Below, one piece after another: positions 54,713 to 63,778 of a stretch of DNA of 64,000 nucleotides (positions are counted from its first letter, which is position 1; each line of letters begins with the position of its first letter). Made by a program: the position numbers and the translations under genes. The notes below the pieces were generated by a model. It had not been told where the DNA came from, did no database searches, and saw nothing but the letters and a program-made list of their open reading frames with translations. The stretch is from contig NZ_JADDJF010000008.1 of NCBI RefSeq assembly GCF_017811755.1, positions 1-64,000 on the forward strand. Direction: 5' to 3'. This DNA comes from Pararhodobacter sp. SW119 (lineage in GTDB: Bacteria; Pseudomonadota; Alphaproteobacteria; Rhodobacterales; Rhodobacteraceae).

Positions 54713-55558
54713 TCAGCGCACCGGGCGGCCGGCGGGAACCGCCTGCGGCAGCGTGATCGAGGCGACCTGTTCGGTGATCGGCCGCACCGAGAGCGGATGC
54801 GGGGCGCGGGCGTGTTCGGACGGATCGCCCAGCTCGCGCCAGGCGCCGTCCTGGTAGACCTCCAGCGCGTCGAAGCGGGCCTTGTAGGCCATCTTGGTGC
54901 TGCCCGGCACCCAGTAGCCGAGGTAGACGTAGGGCAGGCCGACCTGGCGGGCCAACGCGACGTGATCGAGGATGACATGGGTGCCGAGGCTGTCGGCCGC
55001 GCGCGTGGGGTCGTAGAAGGAATAGACGAGGCTGAGCCCGTCATCGAGCACGTCGGTCAGGCAGACGGCGACCAGTTGCCGGCCGCCGCGCCCGTTCGTC
55101 GCGGGTTCGGTGTATTCGATCACGCGCGAGCGTACCGGCGTCTCCTCGATCATCGCGGCGAATTCGAAGATATCCATGTCGGCCATGCCGCCATCGGCGT
55201 GGCGATGGTCCAGGTAGCGGCGGAAGAGCTGGAACTGCTCGTCCGTGGCCCAGGGGCTGGTCGCTTCGCGGCGCAGGGTGGCGTTGCGCCGCAGAACCCG
55301 CCGATGGCTGCGCCCGAGCTGGTGGTCGGCGACGCGGATGCGCGCGGACAGGCACGCGGCGCAGTCCGAACAGGCCGGCCGATAGAGCACGTTCTGCGAA
55401 CGGCGGAAGCCCTGTTTCGACAAGGTGTCGTTGAGCGCGCGCGCGCCGTCGCCGGTCAGCGCGGTGAACAGCTTCCGCTCCTGCTGGCCCGCCAGATACG
55501 GGCAGGGCTGCGGCGCCGTCACATAGAACTGTGGCGCGATCGGAAGCGTATGACGCAT
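54713..55558 (-). CDS. bpt: Aspartate/glutamate leucyltransferase
   Basis: Transfers leucine from Leu-tRNA to proteins with N-terminal Asp or Glu, marking them for degradation through ClpS and ClpAP. The protein has 281 residues. The conserved N-terminal [13 protein letters not shown] (about 19-31) and the Cys-rich [16 protein letters not shown] are diagnostic, as is the Ate/Bpt C-terminal block [22 protein letters not shown] (about 208-229). It lies upstream of the ilv leader with a gap of about 140 bases in which I see no clear promoter. Confidence 0.94.
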   Translation of the reverse strand: MRHTLPIAPQFYVTAPQPCPYLAGQQERKLFTALTGDGARALNDTLSKQGFRRSQNVLYRPACSDCAACLSARIRVADHQLGRSHRRVLRRNATLRREATSPWATDEQFQLFRRYLDHRHADGGMADMDIFEFAAMIEETPVRSRVIEYTEPATNGRGGRQLVAVCLTDVLDDGLSLVYSFYDPTRAADSLGTHVILDHVALARQVGLPYVYLGYWVPGSTKMAYKARFDALEVYQDGAWRELGDPSEHARAPHPLSVRPITEQVASITLPQAVPAGRPVR

Positions 55559-55702
55559 GCCGGACCCTTAACCCCCTTGCGTCTTCGGTGTCGCCGGCGC
55601 GAAGGCCCGACCGAAGGTAACGTGAAGGTAACAAGGCGAATCGTCCGCGCCAAGGGGCTTGAAGCACCGGGGAGCAGGAATTTGCGGGCGTGCTTTACGC
55701 GC

Positions 55703-56137
55703 TCAGGCTTCCAACCAGCGGTTGACCATGGTCGTGCCCAGGATCACGTCGTTCAACCCCTGGCGGTGGCCGGTGGCGAACATCAGCACGATCGAGATCA
55801 GCTGCGGCACGACAAAGGACATGCCGACCGAGAAGATCGCGGCGTGAAAGAAGCAGACCACTGGGTCGGGTTGGCGCCCGTCAAGCTGGCGCAGGTCGAT
55901 CGCGGCCAGCATCATGCCCAGCGTCGCGCCGTAGCGCGACAGCATGAACCATCGATAGACGATGGAAATGGTCACCGCGATCACCGGCAGGAAGAAGAGC
56001 GCGACCAGCACCGTCACCAGGACGACGACAGTGACCAGCGCCACGATCACCAGCGCATCGACCACCCAGGCCAGAAAACGCTTCAGGACCAGATCGCGGT
56101 AGAGTTCGGGGTGAAGCTGCGGATCGGGTAGGGTCAT
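55703..56137 (-). CDS. RDD family membrane protein
   Basis: Small inner-membrane protein of 144 residues with a hydrophobic stretch of about 40 residues (LAWVVDALVIVALVTVVVLV onward) and further helices to the C-terminus. The RDD pattern (Arg-Asp-Asp) appears as KRFLAWVVDALV, followed by SRYGATLGMMLAAIDLRQLDG. The family is linked to ion exchange or small-solute transport, but the function of this protein is unknown. Its start overlaps ybaK by four bases. Confidence 0.87.
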   Translation of the reverse strand: MTLPDPQLHPELYRDLVLKRFLAWVVDALVIVALVTVVVLVTVLVALFFLPVIAVTISIVYRWFMLSRYGATLGMMLAAIDLRQLDGRQPDPVVCFFHAAIFSVGMSFVVPQLISIVLMFATGHRQGLNDVILGTTMVNRWLEA

Positions 56138-56598
56138 GCGGCGAAATCCGCCCAGTCGCCGCCGCAGGCCGCGACAAGGGCCTTCGGTTCCACGGCAAAG
56201 ACGTGCCGGGGCGTGCCGGCGGCGGCGAAGACCTGCGCGAAGTCGGCCAGGCGCGGGTCGGCGAAGATGCGCGGCGCGCGAAGATGGCCCAGCGGCGCCA
56301 CGCCGCCAATGGCAAAGCCGGTCTCGCGGCGGACGGTCTCGGCATCGGCGAGGTTTAGCTTTTCGCCCGCGGCACGGGCGGCACGCGCGGCGTCGAGGCG
56401 TTTGCCCCCGGCGGTCAGGAACAGGTAGATGCGTCCGCTTTCACCCTGAAAGATCAGCGATTTCACGATCTGGTCGAGTTCGCATCCGCAAGCGGCAGCG
56501 GCTTCCTCGGCGGTGCGGCTCGGCCCGGGTTCAAGGATTCGCGCGTCGAGCCCGCAGCGTTCGATCGCCTCGACGACGCGTGCCATGCTCTTGCTCAT
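56134..56598 (-). CDS. YbaK/EbsC family Cys-tRNA(Pro) deacylase-like protein
   Basis: A 154-residue editing-domain protein. It carries the YbaK core: IVKSLIFQ (with the conserved Lys), LNLADAETVRRETGFAIGGVAPLGH and ADPRLADF. Family members hydrolyse mischarged tRNA(Pro), such as Cys- or Ala-tRNA(Pro). Which substrate is used here cannot be read from sequence. It is coupled to the RDD gene downstream. Confidence 0.88.
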   Translation of the reverse strand: MSKSMARVVEAIERCGLDARILEPGPSRTAEEAAAACGCELDQIVKSLIFQGESGRIYLFLTAGGKRLDAARAARAAGEKLNLADAETVRRETGFAIGGVAPLGHLRAPRIFADPRLADFAQVFAAAGTPRHVFAVEPKALVAACGGDWADFAA

Positions 56599-56658
56599 GC
56601 CGGTCCCTTTCGCATCCCGCGGGCCAAGATGGGCACGCGGGTCGATGGGCGCAAGAGC

Positions 56659-57117
56659 CTACTTGCGGAACTTGTCGAGGCTGACGACCTCGCCGGGTTT
56701 CGACGGCTCGGAGGTCTCGGGTTCCTGATCCTCATCGTCTTCGTCGTCCTCGTCGTCCTCGTCGATCTGGGTTTCGAACTTGAGGCCGAACTCGACGGAC
56801 GGGTCGACGAAGGTGGTGATCGCGTCGAAGGGGATATAGAGCGACTCGGGCTGGTTGCCGAAGTTGAGCGTGATGGCGAACCCGTCGTCATCGACCGCCA
56901 AGTTGTCGAACCAGTGCTGGATGACGATGGTGATTTCCTCAGCGTAGCGGTCGCGCAGCCAGTCGGCCATCGCCACGTCCGGATGGCCGGTGTTCAGCGT
57001 GATGAAGAAGTGATGCGCGCCGGGCAGACCGTCGACCGAGATCTTTTCCATCACGTCGCGGATCAGGCCCCGCATCGCGCGGTGCATCAGGTTGCCGTAA
57101 TCTATGCCGCGATCCAT
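56659..57117 (-). CDS. ClpXP adaptor SspB
   Basis: Alphaproteobacterial-type SspB of 152 residues, which delivers ssrA-tagged proteins to ClpXP. The N-terminal fold opens IDYGNLMHRAMRGLIRDVM, with HHFFITLNTGHPDVAMADWLRDRY in the core. A stretch of Asp/Glu (DEDDEDDEDDEDQEPE) links to the C-terminal ClpX-binding tail PGEVVSLDKFRK. The start at 57117 is one of two close ATG codons; 57147 would add ten residues. The neighbouring gene upstream is a DUF1194 protein. Confidence 0.92.
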   Translation of the reverse strand: MDRGIDYGNLMHRAMRGLIRDVMEKISVDGLPGAHHFFITLNTGHPDVAMADWLRDRYAEEITIVIQHWFDNLAVDDDGFAITLNFGNQPESLYIPFDAITTFVDPSVEFGLKFETQIDEDDEDDEDDEDQEPETSEPSKPGEVVSLDKFRK

Positions 57118-57212
57118 GCCTCGAACCCTCGAACTTTCCGCCACCATAGGGATTTCGTCGTGGATGAAAAGGTGCCAGCGCGAGCGTACGGTCGGAAATG
57201 CAACCGCGCAAC

Positions 57213-57908
57213 TCAGTTCAGGGCGCTCGGGGTGTGCGGCAGGCTGGTGATCGGCGCAACCAGTTCCCGCAGGAGTTTCAGGCGGATGGCACGGGCGAAA
57301 TCGCGGTGATTCTCGGCCGTTTCGACAAAGCCGCCGGGGGTGACGACCCAGTTGCGGTAGAAATTCGTGATCGACCGACCGGTGCCCAGCCCCTCGATGG
57401 CGAGGCCGTTGATGATGATCCCGCGCCCCATCGCCGCCCGCCGCGCGGTGCCGACGCTGTGGCCTTCGTTCTCGTCGCCGTCGCCGGAGACGTCCATCAC
57501 CCATAGCAGGCAATCCGGCACGGTGTCGAACTGCGCGGTGGAAAATTCGATGGCTGCGCCGACGGCGGTGTTGCCCAGCCGGAAGGCGCGGCGCATCGAT
57601 TCGACGGCTTCGGCAAGGCGGGCGAGTTCAGCGGCCTCCTCGATCCGCGTCCAGGGGATCGACAGGTCCTGCTCCTCGACGCCGGACCATTGCACGACGC
57701 TGACCGCGGCGCGCGCCTTCAGGAGGGCATGCTGCACGTCGGGATCGCGCAGCGCGGTGGCCAGCCCGTCGATCTGCAGGCGATACTCCTCGGCATCGAC
57801 GGAGCCCGAGACATCCATCGCCAGAACCAGCGCCACGCCGCAGGCGCGCCCGTCGCGCGGGGCCAGGGCAAGAAACAGGCAGATGGCGGCGAAGAGGGCG
57901 CGCGTCAT
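57213..57908 (-). CDS. DUF1194 domain-containing VWA-like secreted protein
   Basis: A 231-residue exported protein with a short signal (MTRALFAAICLFLALAPRDGRA) and a von Willebrand A-like domain. The metal-ion site DVSGSVD is at residues 36-42, and VMDVSGDGDENEG follows near 145-160. Family members are mostly uncharacterised. The MIDAS-like DxSxS is intact, so divalent-metal binding is probable. It lies upstream of sspB on the same strand and divergent from rpsB. Confidence 0.87.
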   Translation of the reverse strand: MTRALFAAICLFLALAPRDGRACGVALVLAMDVSGSVDAEEYRLQIDGLATALRDPDVQHALLKARAAVSVVQWSGVEEQDLSIPWTRIEEAAELARLAEAVESMRRAFRLGNTAVGAAIEFSTAQFDTVPDCLLWVMDVSGDGDENEGHSVGTARRAAMGRGIIINGLAIEGLGTGRSITNFYRNWVVTPGGFVETAENHRDFARAIRLKLLRELVAPITSLPHTPSALN

Positions 57909-58067
57909 CCGAAGATTCTGACATCGGTGCTGGATACAGGCAATCGACGCTTGCGTGATATGGGCGCAGGGCCGTGCGTTCAGGTCAGCTTGTGACCGTT
58001 GGCGCTGAAGCGGACGCAAGTTGCGCAGGTGCAGGTATGCCGCGGCGCGGCACCGGGCGAATGGGGC

Positions 58068-58097
58068 TTGTCAAGGCGGGCGCAAACGGGGTATGGC
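58068..58097 (+). promoter_or_regulatory. Likely rpsB promoter and leader
   Basis: TTGTCA (58068-58073) and TATGGC (58092-58097), separated by 18 bases, form the best sigma-70-like pair in the 302-base gap before rpsB. Transcription would give a leader of about 105 bases with complementary G/C runs around CTCGGGGAGACATCCCG (58131-58147). S2 is known to regulate its own operon in other bacteria; similar control here is inference. Confidence 0.5.
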
Positions 58098-58210
58098 GCG
58101 CGCACTTCACAGGCGGGGCAGGGTGCCCTCGGGGAGACATCCCGGCGCATCCACCGGTTGGGCGACAGCCCTGAGGCCCCGCCGAGGCGCAAACCGGAAA
58201 GGAAATGGAC

Positions 58211-59011
58211 ATGGCGCTCCCTGATTTCAATCTGCGTCAGCTTCTTGAAGCTGGCGTGCACTTCGGCCACCAGACCCAGCGCTGGAACCCGCGCATGGGG
58301 CCGTATATCTACGGCGAACGCAACGGCATCCACATCATCGACCTGACGCAGACCCTGCCGATGCTGGACCATGCGCTGCAGGTGATCCGCGACACCGTGG
58401 CGAAGAACGGCCGCATCCTGTTCGTCGGCACCAAGCGGCAGGCGCAGAAGCCCGTGGCCGAGGCCGCCGAGCGCTGCGCGCAATACTACATCAACCACCG
58501 CTGGCTGGGCGGCACGCTGACCAACTGGAAGACCGTGTCGCAGTCGATCCAGCGGTTGAAGAATATCGACGAGCAGATGGAGACCGGCGCCGAAGGGCTG
58601 ACCAAGAAGGAACGCCTGGGCCTGGAGCGCGAGCAGGCGAAACTGCAGGCGACGCTGGGCGGCATCCGCGAGATGGGCGGCGTGCCCGACCTGCTGTTCG
58701 TCATCGACGTCAGCAAGGAAGACCTGGCCATCGCCGAAGCGCGGAAGCTGGGCATTCCGGTCGTCGCGGTGGTCGACACCAACTGCGCGCCCGAGGGCGT
58801 GACGCATCTGATCCCCGGCAACGACGACGCGGCCCGGGCCATCGCGCTCTACTGCGACCTGGCCAGCCGCGCCGCGCTCGACGGAATGTCGGCGCAGCTG
58901 GGTGCCGCGGGCGTCGACATCGGCGCGCTGGAAGAGGCCCCGGTCGAGGACGCCGTCGCCGACGAGGCCGCTACCGAGACGCCCGAGACCGAGGGCGCGA
59001 CGCAGGCCTGA
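58211..59011 (+). CDS. rpsB: 30S ribosomal protein S2
   Basis: Ribosomal protein of 266 residues. [18 protein letters not shown] is the canonical N-terminus, followed by [14 protein letters not shown] and [19 protein letters not shown]. The C-terminal 40 residues form an acidic extension ([19 protein letters not shown]). The start at 58211 is chosen over an ATG two codons earlier (58205), because the AAAGGA site is at the right distance only for it. tsf follows in the same transcript. Confidence 0.98.
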   Translation: MALPDFNLRQLLEAGVHFGHQTQRWNPRMGPYIYGERNGIHIIDLTQTLPMLDHALQVIRDTVAKNGRILFVGTKRQAQKPVAEAAERCAQYYINHRWLGGTLTNWKTVSQSIQRLKNIDEQMETGAEGLTKKERLGLEREQAKLQATLGGIREMGGVPDLLFVIDVSKEDLAIAEARKLGIPVVAVVDTNCAPEGVTHLIPGNDDAARAIALYCDLASRAALDGMSAQLGAAGVDIGALEEAPVEDAVADEAATETPETEGATQA

Positions 59012-59036
59012 GCCGGCGCTCGGCCAAGGATATCGC

Positions 59037-59058
59037 GGGGCGGGTTCCGGCCCGCCCC
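59037..59058. repeat. rpsB-tsf intercistronic hairpin
   Basis: Perfect 8-bp stem GGGGCGGG/CCCGCCCC around TTCCGG, without a T-run. It lies between rpsB and tsf, and in many bacteria a hairpin here lowers tsf relative to rpsB expression. Confidence 0.7.
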
Positions 59059-59085
59059 CACGTCATTCACTGAAGGAGACTCACC

Positions 59086-59982
59086 ATGGCGATTACCGCT
59101 GCACAGGTGAAGGAACTGCGCGATTCGACCGGCGCAGGCATGATGGACGCCAAGAAGGCGCTGACCGAAACCGACGGCGATATGGAAGCCGCCATCGACT
59201 GGCTGCGCACCAAGGGCCTGGCGAAGGCCGCCAAGAAGGCCGACCGCATCGCCGCCGAAGGGCTGGTGGGCGTGGCGGTCGAGGGCGGTCGCGGCGTCGC
59301 GGTCGAGGTCAACTCGGAAACCGATTTCGTCGCCAAGAACGCCGATTTCCAGAAGCTGGTGTCCGGCATCACAAAGGCCGCGCTCGGTGCGGGCGATCTG
59401 GACGCGCTGAAGCGCGCCGACATGGGCGGCAAGACCGTCGAGGACGCCTTGACCGCCGCCATCGCCACGATCGGCGAGAACATGACCCTGCGCCGGATGG
59501 AAGCGATCGAGGGCGACAGCGTGGCGGCCTATGTGCACAACGCCGCCGCCGAGGGCCTCGGCAAGATCGGCGTACTGGTGGCGCTGAAGGGCACCGACAA
59601 CGGCATCGGCAAGCAGATCGCCATGCATGTCGCCGCGACCGCGCCGATGTCGCTGGGCGAGGGCGACCTGGACCCCGCCGTGCTGGAGCGCGAGCGCGAG
59701 GTGCAGACGCAGAAGGCGCTGGAGGAAAACGCCACCGCCGCCAAGCCGAAGCCCGACGCGGTCATCCACAACAACATCATCCCCGGCCGGATGAAGAAGT
59801 TCCTGGAGGAAGTGACGCTTCTGGGCCAGAAATTCGTCATCAACCCCGATGTCACGGTCGAGCAGGCCGCGAAGGACGCGGGCGTCGAGATCCTGGGCTT
59901 CGTCCGCATGGCCGTGGGCGAGGGGATCGAGAAGAAGGAAGAGGATTTCGCTGCGGAAGTCGCCAAGACCCTGGCCGGCTGA
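59086..59982 (+). CDS. tsf: Elongation factor Ts
   Basis: Nucleotide exchange factor for EF-Tu, 298 residues. The N-terminal UBA-like domain reads [21 protein letters not shown], followed by the core with [13 protein letters not shown]. The C-terminal part ends [30 protein letters not shown] precedes the ATG. The downstream intrinsic terminator is strong. Confidence 0.98.
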   Translation: MAITAAQVKELRDSTGAGMMDAKKALTETDGDMEAAIDWLRTKGLAKAAKKADRIAAEGLVGVAVEGGRGVAVEVNSETDFVAKNADFQKLVSGITKAALGAGDLDALKRADMGGKTVEDALTAAIATIGENMTLRRMEAIEGDSVAAYVHNAAAEGLGKIGVLVALKGTDNGIGKQIAMHVAATAPMSLGEGDLDPAVLEREREVQTQKALEENATAAKPKPDAVIHNNIIPGRMKKFLEEVTLLGQKFVINPDVTVEQAAKDAGVEILGFVRMAVGEGIEKKEEDFAAEVAKTLAG

Positions 59983-60004
59983 TCCACCGACTATCGAGCA
60001 TGAC

Positions 60005-60032
60005 AAAAGGCGGCGCGTTTGCGCCGCCTTTT
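60005..60032 (+). terminator. Bidirectional intrinsic terminator after tsf
   Basis: Perfect 12-bp stem from AAAAGGCGGCGC and GCGCCGCCTTTT with the loop GTTT. Because the arms end in A and T runs, it has a T-tract on both strands and can end both tsf and the convergent rpe. This gap lacks the repeated tail-to-tail element. Confidence 0.9.
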
Positions 60033-60078
60033 CATTCGGTTGCAGGGAAATCCTGCGATCCGATCTGAAGGGCTTGGG

Positions 60079-60789
<711 letters not shown>

Positions 60790-60907
60790 GGCGGTTCCGT
60801 CCTGAGAGAATGCGGGAAGGGTCGGCCTGAACAGGTCGGGCGGCTTGCGCGGCGGGGTACGCGATCCCTGTGCCGAGGTCCAGCCGAAAGCACGCGCGCC
60901 GGGAGGC

Positions 60908-61873
60908 TCAGCGGCCCTCGAATTCGAAACGGAATTCGCGCTGCGCACCGGTGGGTGGGGCGGGAAAGGGGGCGGCGCGCCGGACGTGGTCCAGCGCCAT
61001 TTCGTCCAGTTGCGGGTGGCCAGACGATCGCGCCACCTGGACCGAGGCCAGCGCGCCCGTCGGCGCCACCGAAAACACCACCGTTACCGTGCCGCGCACA
61101 GGGCTGCGGCCGCGGCGGACGCGTTGCAGACGCTCCATCACCGCGCCGGGATAGCTGGCGGCCGCTGCATTGCCGGGCGCGGGTGCGGTGCGGGTCGCCG
61201 GCGCGGTGGCGGCGGTTCCGATGTCGGCACCCTGCGGCGCGCCGCGCTGCATCTCCTGCGGTGCGTTGCCTGCCTGGCTTTGTACGGGCGGGGTCGGATC
61301 GGCGCGGACCGGCGCCTCCGGCCGGGCGGGGGGGTGCGGGCTGGTGTGCGGCGCGGGTTCGGCGCGGTCAGGTTCCGGGCGGATGGCCGCGGGATCGGCG
61401 GGTTGGACCATCTCGGGCGGCAAGGCGGGTTCGGCGGGCGCGAGCGACTCGGGCTCCGGCGTGGCTTCGGGTTGAGGGGTGAGCGGCAGCAGCGCCTCCT
61501 CTGCGCGCAGCGTTGCGAGGGGTGTCATCGCGGAGGACGCGACGGGGGCAGCGGGCGCGGGCAGGAGGGGTGGAGGGGTGTGCGGCTGAATCGTATCCGG
61601 CGTGGCGGCGGCGATGCCGCCCTGTACGAAATCCTCGAACCCGGTGCCGAGGGCGCCGGGCGCGGTGTCGCCGCCACCGGCAATCTGCACGCCGGGATCG
61701 GGGGAGAAGGCGGCGAAGGCGGCGAGGTGCAGCGCGACCGAGGCACCGCCGGCCAGAAGCACGGCCCCGAGTGATGGACGCAGCGCGTCCCGCTGCGGCG
61801 CCGGTGGCAGCAACTTCTCCCGGTATCGCGCCAGCGAGGGCGGGGCTTCGAGGAAACGGGCGGCGACGGTCAT
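60908..61873 (-). CDS. TonB family protein
   Basis: Energy transducer of 321 residues. A short cytoplasmic tail is followed by an inner-membrane helix (GAVLLAGGASVALHLAAFAAF, about 36-56) and a long Pro/Ala/Glu-rich periplasmic linker (about 100-230). The C-terminal TonB domain (about 240-321) includes GTVTVVFSVAPTGALASVQVARSSGHPQLDE. The membrane helix contains a His (ALHLAAF), as in TonB proteins. The start overlaps the exbD paralogue upstream by four bases. No TonB-dependent receptor is encoded in the window. Confidence 0.9.
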   Translation of the reverse strand: MTVAARFLEAPPSLARYREKLLPPAPQRDALRPSLGAVLLAGGASVALHLAAFAAFSPDPGVQIAGGGDTAPGALGTGFEDFVQGGIAAATPDTIQPHTPPPLLPAPAAPVASSAMTPLATLRAEEALLPLTPQPEATPEPESLAPAEPALPPEMVQPADPAAIRPEPDRAEPAPHTSPHPPARPEAPVRADPTPPVQSQAGNAPQEMQRGAPQGADIGTAATAPATRTAPAPGNAAAASYPGAVMERLQRVRRGRSPVRGTVTVVFSVAPTGALASVQVARSSGHPQLDEMALDHVRRAAPFPAPPTGAQREFRFEFEGR

Positions 61874-62256
61874 CGCAGCCCCCGTTCGGTCACGATGACC
61901 AGACGTTCCACACCGGCGGCGCGCAGCCGGCGCGCGATCTGCACGATCCGATCGGCCGGGGCGGCGCGGTCGGGCAGGAGGCGCGCGACCTCGACCCCGG
62001 CCAGGGCCGCCACGGCAGCCTCCAGGTCGAGGGTCCGACCGTTCAGGCGCAGCGCGCCGTCGGGCAAGATCACCAGTGCGTCGCGCGGCGGTTCGGTCGC
62101 GATCCCGTCCAGTTGGACCAGGCGGACATCGGGATCGGGGCGGGGCGCAAGGCTGCCGGCGATCAGGAAGAAGACCAGCATCAGGAAGACGATGTTGATC
62201 AGCGCGATCGTCGGCTCTCCCTTCTGGCGCGGGATGGGGGAGAGGAGGCGCCTCAT
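61870..62256 (-). CDS. ExbD-like protein lacking the membrane aspartate
   Basis: ExbD/TolR-family subunit of 128 residues: a short basic N-terminus, one membrane helix (about 16-36: PTIALINIVFLMLVFFLIAGS) and a periplasmic domain. The helix position held by the essential Asp in ExbD (LIDV or FIDV) is Asn21 here (LINI). Such a subunit cannot carry the proton at that site. It is coupled to a second ExbD upstream that keeps the Asp, and to tonB downstream, so a mixed ExbD pair is the likely form. Confidence 0.88.
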   Translation of the reverse strand: MRRLLSPIPRQKGEPTIALINIVFLMLVFFLIAGSLAPRPDPDVRLVQLDGIATEPPRDALVILPDGALRLNGRTLDLEAAVAALAGVEVARLLPDRAAPADRIVQIARRLRAAGVERLVIVTERGLR

Positions 62257-62642
62257 GCGCCGCCCCCGATCACGGCGACGCGCCAGCCGGGCTGGCGGTT
62301 GATCAGGTGCAGGACCTCGGCCAGCGCCTGGGCGCTGACGCCGTCGGCCAACGCGACGAGGACGAGGCCGCCGGTGTCGCCTGCAAGCGCCGATTGCAGG
62401 GTATCCGGGGTTGCGTCCTGGCCGTTCAGCCGCAGGCCCTGGGCGCCGAGTTGCAGGAAGAGGGGGGGCGCGTCGGGCAGGGCGGCGGCTCCGCCCATCG
62501 CCAGATCGAGCGGCAGTTCGCCCTGCCGCGCAAAGGTGGAACTGAGCATGAAGAACAGAAGCAGCAGAAAGATCACGTCGATCAACGCCGTCATCGACAG
62601 ACGTCGGCGCCGAAACGTGCCCTGCAGCCGGTCATGCATCAC
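62253..62642 (-). CDS. exbD: ExbD-like protein with canonical membrane aspartate
   Basis: ExbD/TolR-family subunit of 129 residues. The basic N-terminus RRRRLSMTALIDVIFLLLLFF contains Asp22, the residue essential for proton coupling. The periplasmic domain follows. It overlaps the Asn-type ExbD by four bases and starts three bases after the exbB stop, so the operon is tightly coupled. Confidence 0.9.
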   Translation of the reverse strand: MMHDRLQGTFRRRRLSMTALIDVIFLLLLFFMLSSTFARQGELPLDLAMGGAAALPDAPPLFLQLGAQGLRLNGQDATPDTLQSALAGDTGGLVLVALADGVSAQALAEVLHLINRQPGWRVAVIGGGA

Positions 62643-62645
62643 GGG

Positions 62646-63356
62646 TCACACATGGCGTGCGGCGCGGTCGGGCAGGGCGCCTTCGGCCGGGTGACGCGCC
62701 GACACCTCGGTCGGCGGGGCGAGGCCGGCGTAAAGCGCGACATCGATGATCTGCATCGCCATCCGCGATTCGCGCGCGACGCGGGATTCCAGCCAGGTCA
62801 GCGCCAGCGCTGCGGGCATCGCCACGCCCAGCCCGACCGCCGTGGTCAGCAGGGCCACCCAGATTCCGCCGGCCAGTGCTGCGGGATCGACCGCGGCGCC
62901 GGCCTCCTGCAGCGATTGGAAGGCACTGATCATGCCCAGCACGGTGCCGAAAAGGCCCAGAAGCGGCGCCACCTGCGCGATGCTGTCGAGCGCGCGAAAC
63001 CCCGATTGCAAGCGCGCGATCGCGGCCTCGGCCAGGCCGGTCAGGCGCGCGCGCAGCGCTTCGGTCGCAGCGGGTTCCTGCGAGGCGCCGAGCGCGACGA
63101 TGGTCAGCGGCGCCAGATGGCTGGGGCTTTCGCCTGCCTGGCGCAGCGCGGCGGTTACTCGACCGCGGTCCAGTTCGGCCAGCGCCGCGGCAAGTTCCGC
63201 GTGACGGCCCACCGCGGCGCGGCGAAACTGCATCAGCTTCCACAGGACCAGCGCCACGGCGACCACGGACATCAGCAGAAGTAGCATGACCACCGGGCCG
63301 CCAAGGTCCAGAAGCGCGCCGAGACCTTCGGGCAGATAGGCGTCGCGCGCGGTCAT
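62646..63356 (-). CDS. exbB: MotA/TolQ/ExbB proton channel family protein
   Basis: Proton-channel subunit of 236 residues with three membrane segments: VVMLLLLMSVVAVALVLWKL near the N-terminus, then two after the cytoplasmic domain with IAQVAPLLGLFGTVLGMISAF and AGGIWVALLTTAVGLGVAMPAALAL. These are the classic TolQ/ExbB motifs. It forms the stator around ExbD. It is coupled by overlap to the gene upstream and by a 3-base gap to exbD downstream. Confidence 0.92.
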   Translation of the reverse strand: MTARDAYLPEGLGALLDLGGPVVMLLLLMSVVAVALVLWKLMQFRRAAVGRHAELAAALAELDRGRVTAALRQAGESPSHLAPLTIVALGASQEPAATEALRARLTGLAEAAIARLQSGFRALDSIAQVAPLLGLFGTVLGMISAFQSLQEAGAAVDPAALAGGIWVALLTTAVGLGVAMPAALALTWLESRVARESRMAMQIIDVALYAGLAPPTEVSARHPAEGALPDRAARHV

Positions 63357-63778
63357 TTCAGCACCTCGATATCGGTGTCGCTGTGCACCACGAGCGCGTC
63401 GCTGCACTGGTCCGCATCGAGCGGCGTGCAGCTGCTGATGGCGTTGATCAGAACGCGCCCGACCTGCGCGCAGTCGACGTCCGGCAGGTTGAAGCTGCGC
63501 ACACGCAGGCCGTTCTGCGGCAGCGACTGAAAATCCAGCAGCGTCAGGCGCAGGACTCGGTTTTCGGGCGTCAGAAGTACGGTTTCGGCGCGCAGATCGT
63601 CTATGGCGGTGTCGAGCCCGCTTTCCAGCACGAAGACCAGCTGACACTGGGCCTGCATCTGCGTGACCTGATCCAGCCGGAGGGAGAGCTGCGCGCCGGC
63701 CTCGGCCCGCGGCGCTAAGGCGGCGAGGAAGCTGGCGGCAAGGAACAGGGGCAAAAGGCGCATCCGGACGGCTTTCAT
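63353..63778 (-). CDS. Periplasmic protein of the TonB operon, unknown function
   Basis: Exported protein of 141 residues. The signal peptide is MKAVRMRLLPLFLAASFLAALAPRAEA. The body LSLRLDQVTQMQAQCQLVFVLESGLD and the Cys pairs (CQLV, DCAQ, SCTPLDADQC) suggest one or two disulfides in the periplasm. The start could also be 63763 (MRLLPLF). It heads the operon and overlaps exbB by four bases, so it probably works with the Ton complex. I do not recognise the family. Confidence 0.7.
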   Translation of the reverse strand: MKAVRMRLLPLFLAASFLAALAPRAEAGAQLSLRLDQVTQMQAQCQLVFVLESGLDTAIDDLRAETVLLTPENRVLRLTLLDFQSLPQNGLRVRSFNLPDVDCAQVGRVLINAISSCTPLDADQCSDALVVHSDTDIEVLK

